From positions 110,302 to 174,301 of the forward strand of contig CAKQRZ010000002.1 in the NCBI GenBank assembly GCA_934271715.1: a stretch of 64,000 nucleotides of DNA, written 5' to 3'. A model generated the notes under the pieces. That model ran no database searches, was not told the origin of the DNA, and was given only the letters and a program-made list of their open reading frames with translations. Position 1 is the stretch's first letter. The number at the start of each line of letters is the position of its first letter. Source of the DNA: an uncultured Alphaproteobacteria bacterium (GTDB lineage Bacteria > Pseudomonadota > Alphaproteobacteria > RF32 > CAG-239). The translations under genes were made by a program, and so were the position numbers. Below, one piece after another: positions 56,282 to 63,927 of the stretch.

Positions 56282-56321
56282 TTAAACAGTAGACATTATT
56301 ATTAACTAAATTTTATATATT

Positions 56322-57407
56322 ATGGCAAATTTTGATTATTCTGAGTTTTCGTGGGATGATGCTGAACAAGGTAAACTTATCCCTGAGCAAATTTTGAAAC
56401 TTGTGACCCATGTGTGCAAAGCAAAAGATGCTCAGCAGGCAAAGCAGCTGTTGGTAGAGCAATTCTCACACATGCCGGATGAAAAAATGTTGAATTATAT
56501 TAACTTAAATCCGGTCAAGCTGCTGGGAGTCGCTATTCATTCACGCCAAGAAATTCCGTACGGTGCTGAATTGGAACAGCTCATTTTGGACAGCGAATAC
56601 ACCTATATGATGGACCATGCGCTTAGTGCTGAAGCTGAACAAAAGTTGGTGGCTATGAGTTCCGGTTATGGTGAGTGCAAGCGTGATGATTACGGCGAGC
56701 CGCTGGAATCTAAATGCCGTAAACTATCGTATTATGTCGGTAGGTTCAGCAGTATTCGGCTTTTGCGTTTGTTGCTGAAACAGGCTAAAAATGCTGAAAA
56801 TCCGGCTAAGGAAAAACTTTGGGCGCTGGAAAGAGCTATGCATTATTTACCGGATAACGTGGTAGCTCAAAAGCTGTTGCCGGATGTTGATTTGCAGTTG
56901 GATATTTTGGAGCTTCAAAATAAAAAAGTCAGCAAATGGCTGCTTAGTAAATTTACGTTCAAAAACTATCCGGCACCGGAAATTATTCAGCAGCTTATTA
57001 AAACGGATAGTGTGGATTTGCTGCGCTTTTTAATGGCATTCAGTACAGTCGGTACGGAAATGCCAGAAGTTTGCAAAGCTTATCCGCAGCTGAAAACTGA
57101 AGTGTTTTTGGCAGAACTGACACGTTTGGCTGCGTTTTTTGTCGGTATTACAACAATTTCGTACATTGTTAAGGATATCATTGAGGGAGAAAATACAGCC
57201 GGTATTTTTAGGTATATTGAGAACTATACGGGACATAAATTGACAGATACAATGGAGGCAATCTGTGTGCGTCTGTATTTGGCGGTAGATGTCAAAAAGG
57301 CGCGGAAAAAATGCTATCAGGATGCTTTGAATTTTTGCAAAGCTCACAACAATGTGGTGGAAATAGCCTTTTTTGAGAGCATGCTTCATCGTATTGAAGA
57401 TTTCTAA
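56322..57407 (+). CDS. Orphan family protein, paralogue of the 55345 product
   Basis: 361 residues starting MANFDYSEFSWDDAEQGKLI. The C-terminal ~240 residues match the 55345 product (see there). The N-terminal ~120 residues are extra and include EQFSHMPDEKMLNYI and YMMDHALSAEAEQKLVAMSS, the latter recalling the LPHSLS segment of the 11135 and 13003 products, so this gene links the two pairs. No signal peptide. Function unknown. The leader is AT-rich without Shine-Dalgarno. Confidence 0.75.
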   Translation: MANFDYSEFSWDDAEQGKLIPEQILKLVTHVCKAKDAQQAKQLLVEQFSHMPDEKMLNYINLNPVKLLGVAIHSRQEIPYGAELEQLILDSEYTYMMDHALSAEAEQKLVAMSSGYGECKRDDYGEPLESKCRKLSYYVGRFSSIRLLRLLLKQAKNAENPAKEKLWALERAMHYLPDNVVAQKLLPDVDLQLDILELQNKKVSKWLLSKFTFKNYPAPEIIQQLIKTDSVDLLRFLMAFSTVGTEMPEVCKAYPQLKTEVFLAELTRLAAFFVGITTISYIVKDIIEGENTAGIFRYIENYTGHKLTDTMEAICVRLYLAVDVKKARKKCYQDALNFCKAHNNVVEIAFFESMLHRIEDF

Positions 57408-57412
57408 CTGAC

Positions 57413-57448
57413 AAAAAAGTCTGATGTTTATAACATCAGGCTTTTTTG
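57413..57448 (+). terminator. Terminator after the 56322 gene
   Basis: CTGATGTT-TAT-AACATCAG between A- and T-runs. Confidence 0.85.
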
Positions 57449-57449
57449 T

Positions 57450-57478
57450 TTGACAATGCGCGGTAATTTGTCTATAAA
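57450..57478 (+). promoter_or_regulatory. Promoter of the 57518 gene with embedded palindrome
   Basis: TTGACA (57450-57455), a 17-bp spacer ending ATTTGTC, and TATAAA (57473-57478). Identical to the promoter at 56253. Confidence 0.72.
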
Positions 57479-57517
57479 TTAAACAGTAGACATTATTATT
57501 AACTAAATTTTATTCTT

Positions 57518-57934
57518 ATGACAGAGTTTGAACAATTACTTTTAGCAAATGGCGATGCTAAATTGCTTAGAGCTTTTGTTAAAGATTATTATGAAATTAT
57601 CAGCGATGATTTTAAAGCTTCTTTTGATAATTATCTTGCTGAAGTTAGAGAACAATCCGGCGTCAAAGGTAAAACATCTTTATCTGATTTAGAAAAAGTC
57701 GGACAAGATATTAAGCTAAAGGATATGAGTATTTCTGAGCTGTTGAAATATCATGATGGCGACAACAAATTGAAAACACGAATGTTGAATGCGTTGTCTA
57801 AGGATTTTTCTACAGTAGGGGAGTTATTGGCCTCTAATAAAAGCAATGTTTATGTCAGGCCGCAAATCGGAGCTAAGTCAATTTCTATTTTGGAAGAATG
57901 TTTAAGAAAAATTGATTATAAACTCAAAGATTAA
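57518..57934 (+). CDS. Small protein with RNA polymerase alpha-CTD-like C-terminal domain
   Basis: 138 residues. The C-terminal ~60 residues (DMSISELLKYH ... FSTVGELLASNKSNVYVRPQ, then IGAKSISILEECLRKIDYKL) follow the helix-hairpin-helix pattern of the RNA polymerase alpha C-terminal domain, where TVGDLL and GKKSLxEIxxxL are typical. The N-terminal ~70 residues are helical with no recognised family and are not the alpha N-terminal domain. It might bind DNA or polymerase, or be only an HhH relative. It shares an identical palindromic promoter with the 56322 gene. Confidence 0.65.
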   Translation: MTEFEQLLLANGDAKLLRAFVKDYYEIISDDFKASFDNYLAEVREQSGVKGKTSLSDLEKVGQDIKLKDMSISELLKYHDGDNKLKTRMLNALSKDFSTVGELLASNKSNVYVRPQIGAKSISILEECLRKIDYKLKD

Positions 57935-57952
57935 CCAACTGACTAAAAACTA

Positions 57953-57989
57953 AAAAAATCTCGTTATAATTAGATAACGGGATTTTTTT
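57953..57989 (+). terminator. Terminator after the 57518 gene
   Basis: ATCTCGTTAT and ATAACGGGAT pair across AATTAG, between A- and T-runs. Confidence 0.8.
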
Positions 57990-58013
57990 GCGGTTGACGC
58001 TAAAATAAAAGTA

Positions 58014-58041
58014 TTGACAAAAAATATAAAACAGATAATAT
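58014..58041 (+). promoter_or_regulatory. Promoter of the 58083 lipoprotein gene
   Basis: TTGACA (58014-58019), a 16-bp spacer and TAATAT (58036-58041). Confidence 0.6.
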
Positions 58042-58082
58042 ATTTTTAAAATTTATTATTCTATTCAATTAAATTGTCGCTT

Positions 58083-58436
58083 ATGAGAAAGATTATTATC
58101 GTGATGTTAATCATTGTAGGATTTGCATCGTGTGGTGAAAAATCTTTAACAAAAAATGATGAAGTTTTTGTTATTGAAAATGTAACAGTTTCACCTACTA
58201 CATTGACATTTAAATTTAGAGGTGTTGAAAAAACTCGAACGTATTCTCTTCTTGCTTGTCAAGACGAAGAAGGCAAATATCCGTCATATGAGACAGGAGA
58301 AGTAGTGAGAATTAGTAAAAATAGAGTTTCTCATATGGAATTTTGTAATGACTACGTATTTGATTTGTGTATGATAATTGCTTTAATATTCGGAGGTATT
58401 ATAGGATTTTCCATAGCTTTTAACATTTATTCATAA
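58083..58436 (+). CDS. Orphan lipoprotein with C-terminal membrane helix
   Basis: The start at 58083 matches its paralogue at 58580; a TTG nine bases upstream is less likely. The 117-residue product has a signal and lipobox (IIIVMLIIVGFASCGEK), a ~70-residue domain (DEVFVIENVTVSPTTLTFKF ... SLLACQDEEGKYPSYETGEV) and a second hydrophobic helix at the C-terminus (LCMIIALIFGGIIGFSIAF). A lipid anchor plus a C-terminal helix is unusual for a lipoprotein. Function unknown. AT-rich leader ending GTCGCTT, no Shine-Dalgarno. Confidence 0.72.
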   Translation: MRKIIIVMLIIVGFASCGEKSLTKNDEVFVIENVTVSPTTLTFKFRGVEKTRTYSLLACQDEEGKYPSYETGEVVRISKNRVSHMEFCNDYVFDLCMIIALIFGGIIGFSIAFNIYS

Positions 58437-58444
58437 ATTTATAT

Positions 58445-58476
58445 AAAAAGGGGTGTTGGAAAAATGCTCCTTTTTT
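58445..58476 (+). terminator. Weak terminator after the 58083 gene
   Basis: AAAGGGGTG and TGCTCCTTTTTT can pair imperfectly across TTGGAAAAA; T-run present. Confidence 0.5.
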
Positions 58477-58511
58477 GTTTTAAAATATATATAAAAATAT
58501 AAACAAAAGTG

Positions 58512-58542
58512 TTGACAAAAAGCAATTAACTGGTACTATACT
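58512..58542 (+). promoter_or_regulatory. Promoter of the 58580 lipoprotein gene
   Basis: TTGACA (58512-58517) with TACTAT (58534-58539; 16 bp) or TATACT (58537-58542; 19 bp) as -10. Confidence 0.55.
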
Positions 58543-58579
58543 TTCAAAATTAATTATTTTGTTTAATTAAATTTCGCTT

Positions 58580-58939
58580 ATGAAAAAGATTATTATCTTG
58601 ATGTTAATCATTTTAGGATTTGCATCGTGTTCAGGAAATATTTTGCATCAAGATGGTAAAGTTTATACCATCGAAGATGTGACAGCTACTTCAACTGACA
58701 TAACTTTCAAGTTTGAAGGTGTGACCGAGCCTCAAACATTTTCTGTTGAGGCTTGTCAAGACAGTGAAAACTATCCGGCTTACAAAAAAGGCGACGTGGT
58801 GGAGATTGAAAATTCTCGTCTTAGCCATGTGCATTCTCAGAATGTTTGGGATATTATTGTTCCTTTGTGGGTTGGCTTTGTTGTTGTTTGTATAGGTGGT
58901 TTTATTTTGTATCTTGGACGTTTAGCTAATAATAGTTAA
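58580..58939 (+). CDS. Orphan lipoprotein, paralogue of the 58083 product
   Basis: 119 residues with the same plan: MKKIIILMLIILGFASCSGN signal and lipobox, a domain with VYTIEDVTATSTDITFKFEG and SVEACQDSENYPAYKKGDVV, and a C-terminal helix (IIVPLWVGFVVVCIGGFILY). The DNA of the two signal sequences is nearly identical, so duplication is recent there, while the C-terminal parts have diverged. Function unknown. AT-rich leader ending TTTCGCTT. Weak terminator after it (58953-58986). Confidence 0.72.
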   Translation: MKKIIILMLIILGFASCSGNILHQDGKVYTIEDVTATSTDITFKFEGVTEPQTFSVEACQDSENYPAYKKGDVVEIENSRLSHVHSQNVWDIIVPLWVGFVVVCIGGFILYLGRLANNS

Positions 58940-58952
58940 TTTTCTGTTTGCC

Positions 58953-58986
58953 AAAAAAAGGAGTGTTGAAAAATGCTCTTTTTTTG
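58953..58986 (+). terminator. Terminator after the 58580 gene
   Basis: AAAGGAGTG and TGCTCTTTTTTT pair imperfectly, with a T-run; similar to the hairpin at 58445. Confidence 0.5.
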
Positions 58987-58999
58987 TTTTAAAAAGATG

Positions 59000-59028
59000 T
59001 TGACAAACATAGATTTTTTAAGTATAAA
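59000..59028 (+). promoter_or_regulatory. Promoter of the ffh operon
   Basis: TTGACA (59000-59005), a 17-bp spacer and TATAAA (59023-59028). Confidence 0.65.
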
Positions 59029-59059
59029 CAAAGCAAATTTAGTGAATTTTTACCAAAAG

Positions 59060-59122
59060 AGTCGTAAAAAATTCAAGCTCCGAGGAGTCCGTCAGCCAGC
59101 GAGGTTTCGCACACTGACGTAA
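59060..59122 (+). promoter_or_regulatory. Structured 5' leader of the ffh mRNA
   Basis: GTCAG (59090-59094) pairs with CTGAC around an inner GCGA-GGTT-TCGC hairpin. No T-run follows, so this is not a terminator. It does not look like 4.5S RNA. The leader is about 128 nt. Confidence 0.4.
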
Positions 59123-59162
59123 ATTTGTTTGTATTAACATGGTGATAAAGGTAAAAACAGAA

Positions 59163-60545
59163 ATGTTTGAAAATTTGACCGACAAGCTGAGTCAGGCTTT
59201 TTCTAAGATAACCTCCAGAGGAGTGCTGTCAGAAAAAGATATTGACGATGCTATGCGCGAAATTCGCGTGGCGCTGCTTGAAGCCGATGTTTCATTGCCG
59301 GTGGTTAAAAACTTTATTGCCAAAGTTAAAGAACAAGCCTTGGGCGAAAAGGTAGTTAAATCGGTGCAGCCGGGGCAAATGGTTGTTAAAATCGTGCATG
59401 ATGAACTGGTTAAACTGCTGGGTGACGGTGATGAAAGTCTGAACTTTAACGCGCCGGCTCCTGTTTGTTTTTTAATGGTAGGTCTGCAAGGTTCGGGTAA
59501 AACTACCACAACCGCTAAAATTGCCGCTAAGCTGAAAAAAAATAAACGTATTTTACTGGCTTCATTGGACGTATACCGTCCGGCCGCTCAAGAGCAATTA
59601 GCTCAGCTCGGTAAACAAATCGGTGTTGATACATTGCCGATTGTTGCCGGTGAAAAGCCGCTTGAAATTACCAAGCGCGCGTTGGCCGAGGCCAAAAAAG
59701 GCGTATATGATTTGCTGATTTTGGATACGGCCGGCCGCTTGCAAATTGATGAAGTTTTAATGCAGGAAGTTGCCGAGGTTAAAAAGCTGGCGCAGCCGGT
59801 TGAAACTTTGTTGGTTGCCGATGCTTTAATCGGTCAGGAAGCCTGCAATGTGGCTAAAGAATTTAACGACAAAATTGGTATTACCGGTTTGGTTTTGACC
59901 CGTATAGACGGTTCGTCCCGTGCCGGTGCCGCTCTTTCTATGAAAATGATTTCCGGTGCGCCGGTAAAGTTTTTGGGAACGGGCGAAAAAATTGATGAAT
60001 TGGAAGAGTTTCATGCTGACCGCATAGCCGGACGTATTTTGGGACAGGGCGACGTGGTTTCTTTGGTGGAAAAAGCCATTGAAAACGTGGATAAAGCCGA
60101 AGCCGAAAAAATGGCCGGAAAAATGCTGAAAGGTTCGTTTGATTTGAACGATATGTTAGAGCAAATGCGGCAGATAAAAAAATTGGGCAGTATCGGCAGC
60201 ATTATCGGTATGCTTCCGGGACTGTCTAAATATAAATCTCAGATTGAAGAGTCCGGCATGTGCGACAATCTGATGAAAAAACAGGAAGCAATCATTTTGT
60301 CGATGACAAAAAAAGAACGCTTAAATCCTGATTTGATAAAAGCATCTCGCAAGAGAAGAATCGCACAGGGCGCCGGAGTAACTGTTCATGATGTGAATGT
60401 TTTGCTCAAATCATACGAGCAAATGTCCGGCATGATGAAAAAAATGGGCAAGTTCGGCTCTTTGTCGGCGATGTCTAAATTGTTTAAGGGAAATCCGATG
60501 GGCGGCATGCCGTTTGGCGGGTTTAACAAAAAGTTTCCGTTTTAA
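59163..60545 (+). CDS. ffh: Signal recognition particle protein Ffh
   Basis: Ffh binds 4.5S RNA and signal peptides and, with FtsY, targets membrane proteins. The start at 59163 (MFENLTDKLSQAFSKI) fits the family; an ATG 24 bases upstream adds residues not usual for Ffh. The N and G domains show GLQGSGKTTTTAKIA, LDVYRPAAQEQL, LILDTAGRLQID and LTRIDGSSRAG. The methionine-rich M domain follows (IIGMLPGLSKY, MSGMMKKMGKFGS) and ends in a Gly/Met tail. It leads rpsP-rimM-trmD-rplS, a common bacterial order. Confidence 0.97.
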   Translation: MFENLTDKLSQAFSKITSRGVLSEKDIDDAMREIRVALLEADVSLPVVKNFIAKVKEQALGEKVVKSVQPGQMVVKIVHDELVKLLGDGDESLNFNAPAPVCFLMVGLQGSGKTTTTAKIAAKLKKNKRILLASLDVYRPAAQEQLAQLGKQIGVDTLPIVAGEKPLEITKRALAEAKKGVYDLLILDTAGRLQIDEVLMQEVAEVKKLAQPVETLLVADALIGQEACNVAKEFNDKIGITGLVLTRIDGSSRAGAALSMKMISGAPVKFLGTGEKIDELEEFHADRIAGRILGQGDVVSLVEKAIENVDKAEAEKMAGKMLKGSFDLNDMLEQMRQIKKLGSIGSIIGMLPGLSKYKSQIEESGMCDNLMKKQEAIILSMTKKERLNPDLIKASRKRRIAQGAGVTVHDVNVLLKSYEQMSGMMKKMGKFGSLSAMSKLFKGNPMGGMPFGGFNKKFPF

Positions 60546-60586
60546 GCGGAAGTTATATTTTGTAACAAAGAAAGGAAATTTATAAA

Positions 60587-60958
60587 ATGTCAGTACGTAT
60601 CAGACTCTCTCGCAGTGGTTCTAAAAAACGTCCTTATTACCGTATCGTTGCAGCTGACCAAAGAGCTCCTCGTGATGGTAGATTTATTGAAAAATTGGGT
60701 TCTTACAATCCGTTGTTGCCTCAAGACCATGAAGCAAGATTGGTTGTAGACAAAGAAAAAGTTGCCGCTTGGTTGGCAAAAGGCGCTCAGCCGACAGATA
60801 GATTGCAAAAATTGTTTGCAAACTTGGGTTTGTGCGAAGCTCCGAAAATTGTTCCACAGCCTAAAAAATCTGCTCCAAAAGCAAAAGCTGTTGAAAGAAT
60901 GAAAGAAAAAGAAGCTAAAGCTGCCGCTGCTGCCGAAGCTGCTTCTTCCGCTGAATAA
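60587..60958 (+). CDS. rpsP: 30S ribosomal protein S16
   Basis: 123 residues beginning MSVRIRLSRSGSKKRPYYRI and followed by VAADQRAPRDGRFIEKLGSY, the S16 core, then a lysine/alanine-rich C-terminal tail of ~35 residues, as is common in Alphaproteobacteria. Shine-Dalgarno AAAGGAAA. It lies 41 bp after ffh and 54 bp before rimM. Confidence 0.98.
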   Translation: MSVRIRLSRSGSKKRPYYRIVAADQRAPRDGRFIEKLGSYNPLLPQDHEARLVVDKEKVAAWLAKGAQPTDRLQKLFANLGLCEAPKIVPQPKKSAPKAKAVERMKEKEAKAAAAAEAASSAE

Positions 60959-61012
60959 TTTTCAGCAATGTAACAATTAGGTAGTTATTTTGAGCCTTAG
61001 ATTGGAACTTTG

Positions 61013-61561
61013 ATGACTGAAAAACGCGTATGTCTTGGAAAAATTGTTGCCGCACATGGTTTGCGCGGCGAGGTGAAAGTTCACAGCTACACCGATAATC
61101 CGGCTGATATTGATAAATATGGCTTGGTAGAAGATAAAGAGGCTGCGCATAAATTCAAAATCAAAGCAGTTGGTCCGCACAAAGAGGTTATGCGCCTGAA
61201 AATTGAAGGCGTAAACGACCGCAACGCCGCCGAAGCCTTGATTGGCACCGAATTATATGTCAATCGCGATGTTTTGCCGCAGTTGCCGGAAGAAGAATAT
61301 TATTTAAGCGATATCATCGGCTTAAAAGTATATCTTAACTCTTTGGATAAGGAAATTGGCACGGTTGCGCGTTTTAGCAACTTTGGCGCCGGCGAGATAA
61401 TTGAAATAAAATTGCCGCACCGCAAAGAAACTGAAATGCTGCCGTTTACCAAGCAGTATGTGCCGACTATCAATCTGGAAGAAGGTTATATTATTGTTTC
61501 GTCTGCAACTATGATTTTTGCTGATGATGACAGCGAGGAAGAAAATGGCGCTGAATGTTAA
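61013..61561 (+). CDS. rimM: 16S rRNA processing protein RimM
   Basis: RimM assists 30S maturation and binds S19. The start is ATG 61013 (MTEKRVCLGKIVAAHGLRGE). The 182-residue protein has the N-terminal barrel (GLRGEVKVHSYTDNP, GTELYVNRDVLP) and the PRC-barrel domain (EEEYYLSDIIGLKVYL, TMIFAD). Its last 17 bases overlap trmD, which uses the GAGGAAG inside rimM as ribosome binding site. Confidence 0.96.
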   Translation: MTEKRVCLGKIVAAHGLRGEVKVHSYTDNPADIDKYGLVEDKEAAHKFKIKAVGPHKEVMRLKIEGVNDRNAAEALIGTELYVNRDVLPQLPEEEYYLSDIIGLKVYLNSLDKEIGTVARFSNFGAGEIIEIKLPHRKETEMLPFTKQYVPTINLEEGYIIVSSATMIFADDDSEEENGAEC

Positions 61562-62222
61562 AATTCTGACCATTTTTCCGGAAATTTTCCCTGGTTTTTT
61601 AGGTACATCTTTAACCGGACGCGCCTTAAAAGACGGAATTTGGAACATGGAAGCTGTCAACATTCGCGATTATGCGTTTGATAAGCATGGTTCGGTTGAT
61701 GACACTCCATGCGGCGGCGGTGCCGGAATGATTATGCGTCCTGATGTGTTGGGCAATGCGATTGACAACAACTATAAGGGCGGAAAAATCATTTATATGA
61801 GTCCGAGAGGGCAGGTGCTGACGCAGCAAAAAGTGCATGAATTGAGCAAAGAAGATAATTTAACGATTATCTGCGGTCGGTTTGAGGGAATTGACGAGCG
61901 GGTTTTAGAAGAATACAACATTCAAGAACTCAGCATCGGTGACTATATTTTGACCGGCGGCGAGCAGGCGGCGATGATAATGCTTGACGCGGTTGTTCGG
62001 CTTTTGCCGAATGTGTTGGGTAACGCGGCGTCCACCGAAAACGAAAGTTTTGAAAACGGTTTGCTGGAATATCCGCAATACACACGTCCTATAGAATGGA
62101 AAAACCGCAAAGTACCGGACGTTCTCTTGAGTGGTCATCACGAAAACGTGGCAAAATGGCAAAAAGAGAAGGCTCTGCAAATAACTAAAGAAAGACGGCC
62201 GGACTTGTTAGAAAATACTTGA
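61545..62222 (+). CDS. trmD: tRNA (guanine-N1)-methyltransferase
   Basis: TrmD methylates G37 of tRNAs with S-adenosylmethionine to prevent frameshifting. The start at 61545 (MALNVKILTIFPEIFPGFLG) is set by GAGGAAG upstream. The 225-residue protein has the SPOUT deep-knot motifs MSPRGQVLTQQKVHEL, ICGRFEGIDERVLEE and SIGDYILTGGEQAAMIMLDA, and the C-terminal PDVLLSGHHENVAKWQ. It is translationally coupled to rimM. Confidence 0.97.
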   Translation: MALNVKILTIFPEIFPGFLGTSLTGRALKDGIWNMEAVNIRDYAFDKHGSVDDTPCGGGAGMIMRPDVLGNAIDNNYKGGKIIYMSPRGQVLTQQKVHELSKEDNLTIICGRFEGIDERVLEEYNIQELSIGDYILTGGEQAAMIMLDAVVRLLPNVLGNAASTENESFENGLLEYPQYTRPIEWKNRKVPDVLLSGHHENVAKWQKEKALQITKERRPDLLENT

Positions 62223-62277
62223 TTTTAGACAGGTTTGGGTTTATAAGGTAACAAATTAACAAATAAAGGTAAAACTA

Positions 62278-62667
62278 ATGAACATTCTTGAAAATATTGA
62301 AAAAGAGCAAATTGAAAAGCTCATGGAAGGCAAAAATATGCCGACATTTAAGCCGGGTGATACTTTGCGCGTTCATACAAAAGTAAAAGAAGGCGACCGC
62401 GAACGTATCCAAGTTTATGAAGGTGTTTGCATTGCTCGTAAAAACGACGGTTTGAACTCTTCTTTCACAGTTAGAAAAATTTCTTTCGGTGAAGGTGTAG
62501 AACGTGTGTTCCCGTTGTATTCTCCAAACGTAGCTAAAATTGAAGTATCTCGTATCGGTAAAGTTCGCCGTGCGAAATTGTACTTCTTGCGTGCTTTGCG
62601 TGGTCGTTCTGCTCGTATTGCCGACGATTTGTCAGTATCTGTTAAAGACGCTAACGCAGGTAAATAA
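62278..62667 (+). CDS. rplS: 50S ribosomal protein L19
   Basis: 129 residues with PTFKPGDTLRVHTKVKEGD, RIQVYEGVCIARKNDGLNSS and RKISFGEGVERVFPLYSPNV plus KIEVSRIGKVRRAKLYFLR, the L19 signature; it lies at the 30S-50S interface. Last gene of the ffh operon, 55 bp after trmD, and followed by a strong terminator. Confidence 0.98.
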   Translation: MNILENIEKEQIEKLMEGKNMPTFKPGDTLRVHTKVKEGDRERIQVYEGVCIARKNDGLNSSFTVRKISFGEGVERVFPLYSPNVAKIEVSRIGKVRRAKLYFLRALRGRSARIADDLSVSVKDANAGK

Positions 62668-62687
62668 TTTTTTACGGTAAAATGTAT

Positions 62688-62727
62688 AAAAACCTCCTGA
62701 AGTTGTTTTTGCTTCAGGAGGTTTTTA
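62688..62727 (+). terminator. Terminator of the ffh-rplS operon
   Basis: AAAAACCTCCTGAAG and CTTCAGGAGGTTTTT form a 15-bp stem around TTGTTTTTG. It may also serve the convergent pilin gene. Confidence 0.9.
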
Positions 62728-62739
62728 TAATGCTTTATG

Positions 62740-63633
62740 TTAAAAGGCCAAAGATATTGCACATCTGGCAGCTTCTTTGTTGCACGAGTTGCATATTGTA
62801 TCAATTTCATTAAGAGATAAGTCTTTAAGGCATTTTTTATTATTTTGACAATAGTAGTCTCCAAATAATGCAACACTATTTTTAGAACTAAACAAATTTC
62901 CGAATTTTAAAACTGAATGCAGAGGAATTACAAGTTTTCTATAAATATCAGTGCATAATTTTGCTGAAAAATTAGGGGATATCGTTAGGTTATCATCATT
63001 TTTTGTGTATCCGCCCAAAGCAATATCAAATACTATCAAGTCCGAAAAATTATATAAATTGTTTCTGTTTATATATAGCTGCAAATGGTTTCCTTGTCTA
63101 TCTGAAAACCACTGTGTATTCATTTTTTTCCAATTATATGGTACTAAATTTGCATTTTTAGCAAAATCGACTAATCCGATTGCCTCTGATTTTTTTAACG
63201 ATTGCTCATACTCTATCAAGCCATGAATTAAAAATGTATAATCATTAACAGTTTTGTTGATTTTAAATTGTTCCATAGCCTTGGAATAGCCGGCGATTCC
63301 GCCGACGCTTAGCACGCCGATAATGGCAAGGACTCCGAGCATTTCAATCATACTGCGGCCAGATTGAGAAAAAGTACCAAACCCGCGTCCACGACACCAA
63401 CCATAAACGTCATACTTGTCGCCACACCCAGCAGGCTGTGGCAGACGAGTATCCATGACTTTGTTGCCAGCGGCAACGCTTCTTTGTTTACTTGCCACCA
63501 GAGAGAACCCGCGTCCCCGGCACCAGTCATTCTTGGGTTTATCCCAAGAATCTTCTCTCAACCGATATTTATGCAATAATAAGGCTAATTTATTGACTAG
63601 GTTAGAGACTCGCTGCAACAAGATTCTAGGCAC
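62740..63633 (-). CDS. Type IV pilin-like protein with palindromic-repeat leader; start uncertain
   Basis: The pilin body begins SQSG|RSMIEMLGVLAI near 63360. Its ~200 mature residues have LCTDIYRKLVIPLHS, FGDYYCQNNKKCL and ICNSCNKEAARC at the C-terminus. Upstream, ~90 codons of palindromic repeat DNA are in frame. The frame stays open further back to 63819, but without a start codon better than the GTG at 63633. The ATG with a strong Shine-Dalgarno at 63830 is out of frame by one CT unit, exactly as in copy 1. Expression of the full protein is therefore doubtful unless the tract changes length. Confidence 0.6.
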   Translation of the reverse strand: MPRILLQRVSNLVNKLALLLHKYRLREDSWDKPKNDWCRGRGFSLVASKQRSVAAGNKVMDTRLPQPAGCGDKYDVYGWCRGRGFGTFSQSGRSMIEMLGVLAIIGVLSVGGIAGYSKAMEQFKINKTVNDYTFLIHGLIEYEQSLKKSEAIGLVDFAKNANLVPYNWKKMNTQWFSDRQGNHLQLYINRNNLYNFSDLIVFDIALGGYTKNDDNLTISPNFSAKLCTDIYRKLVIPLHSVLKFGNLFSSKNSVALFGDYYCQNNKKCLKDLSLNEIDTICNSCNKEAARCAISLAF

Positions 63634-63665
63634 GAGGCCTAGAATGACTGGTGCTAGAGGCGCTA
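63370..63665 (-). repeat. Composite palindromic repeat element, copy 3
   Basis: ATTCTAGGC/GCCTAGAAT (one loop base differs, near 63623-63645), TTGGG/CCCAA near 63534-63548, and the ATACTTGTC/GACGAGTAT palindrome near 63413-63453. The CCCTC and GACGCC modules of copies 1 and 2 are missing. Confidence 0.78.
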
Positions 63666-63773
63666 GCTTAGTGCCACCTGTTATTTTTGTTCTAAGTGTA
63701 TTATTACCGAATATGTCATTTTTTCTGCGAAACCCTGCAAAAACGTGCTGAACGGCAAAAAAAATGCCTCTAA

Positions 63774-63830
63774 TTAGAGATATAGGATTTGCAGAGAGAG
63801 AGAGAGACCTTTGGATTGCTTATTTTTCAT
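63774..63830 (-). other. Short ORF with CT-repeat tract at the head of pilin copy 3
   Basis: GAGGAAAGAAAG-ATG starts MKNKQSKGLSLSLQILYL, then TAA. The (CT)7 tract is at 63807-63793. Loss of one unit or gain of two would fuse it to the pilin frame. Confidence 0.6.
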
Positions 63831-63866
63831 CTTTCTTTCCTCATTTTTAGGTTAATTACAGCGTTT

Positions 63867-63895
63867 ATTTTACACCAGTCGCCCCCATAAGTCAA
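63867..63895 (-). promoter_or_regulatory. Promoter of pilin copy 3
   Basis: On the minus strand, TTGACT (63895-63890), a 17-bp spacer and TAAAAT (63872-63867), about 25-30 bases upstream of the Shine-Dalgarno. Confidence 0.65.
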
Positions 63896-63927
63896 CCGTA
63901 AAATCAAAGCGTTGGAATAGCCAAAAG

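Larger units (their letters stand above)
56203..56315 (+). repeat. Duplicated intergenic block, copy 1
   Basis: About 110 bp containing gene end, terminator, promoter and AT-rich leader; nearly identical to 57402-57510 with only a few differences in the hairpin loop and T-run. Confidence 0.9.
57402..57510 (+). repeat. Duplicated intergenic block, copy 2
   Basis: Matches 56203-56315. The duplication includes the last codons of the upstream gene (GAAGATTTCTAA) and the full promoter of the next gene. Confidence 0.9.

Noticed and set aside
59040..59130. 4.5S/SRP RNA next to ffh
   Set aside because: The conserved asymmetric loop and GGAA tetraloop of SRP RNA domain IV are not present.
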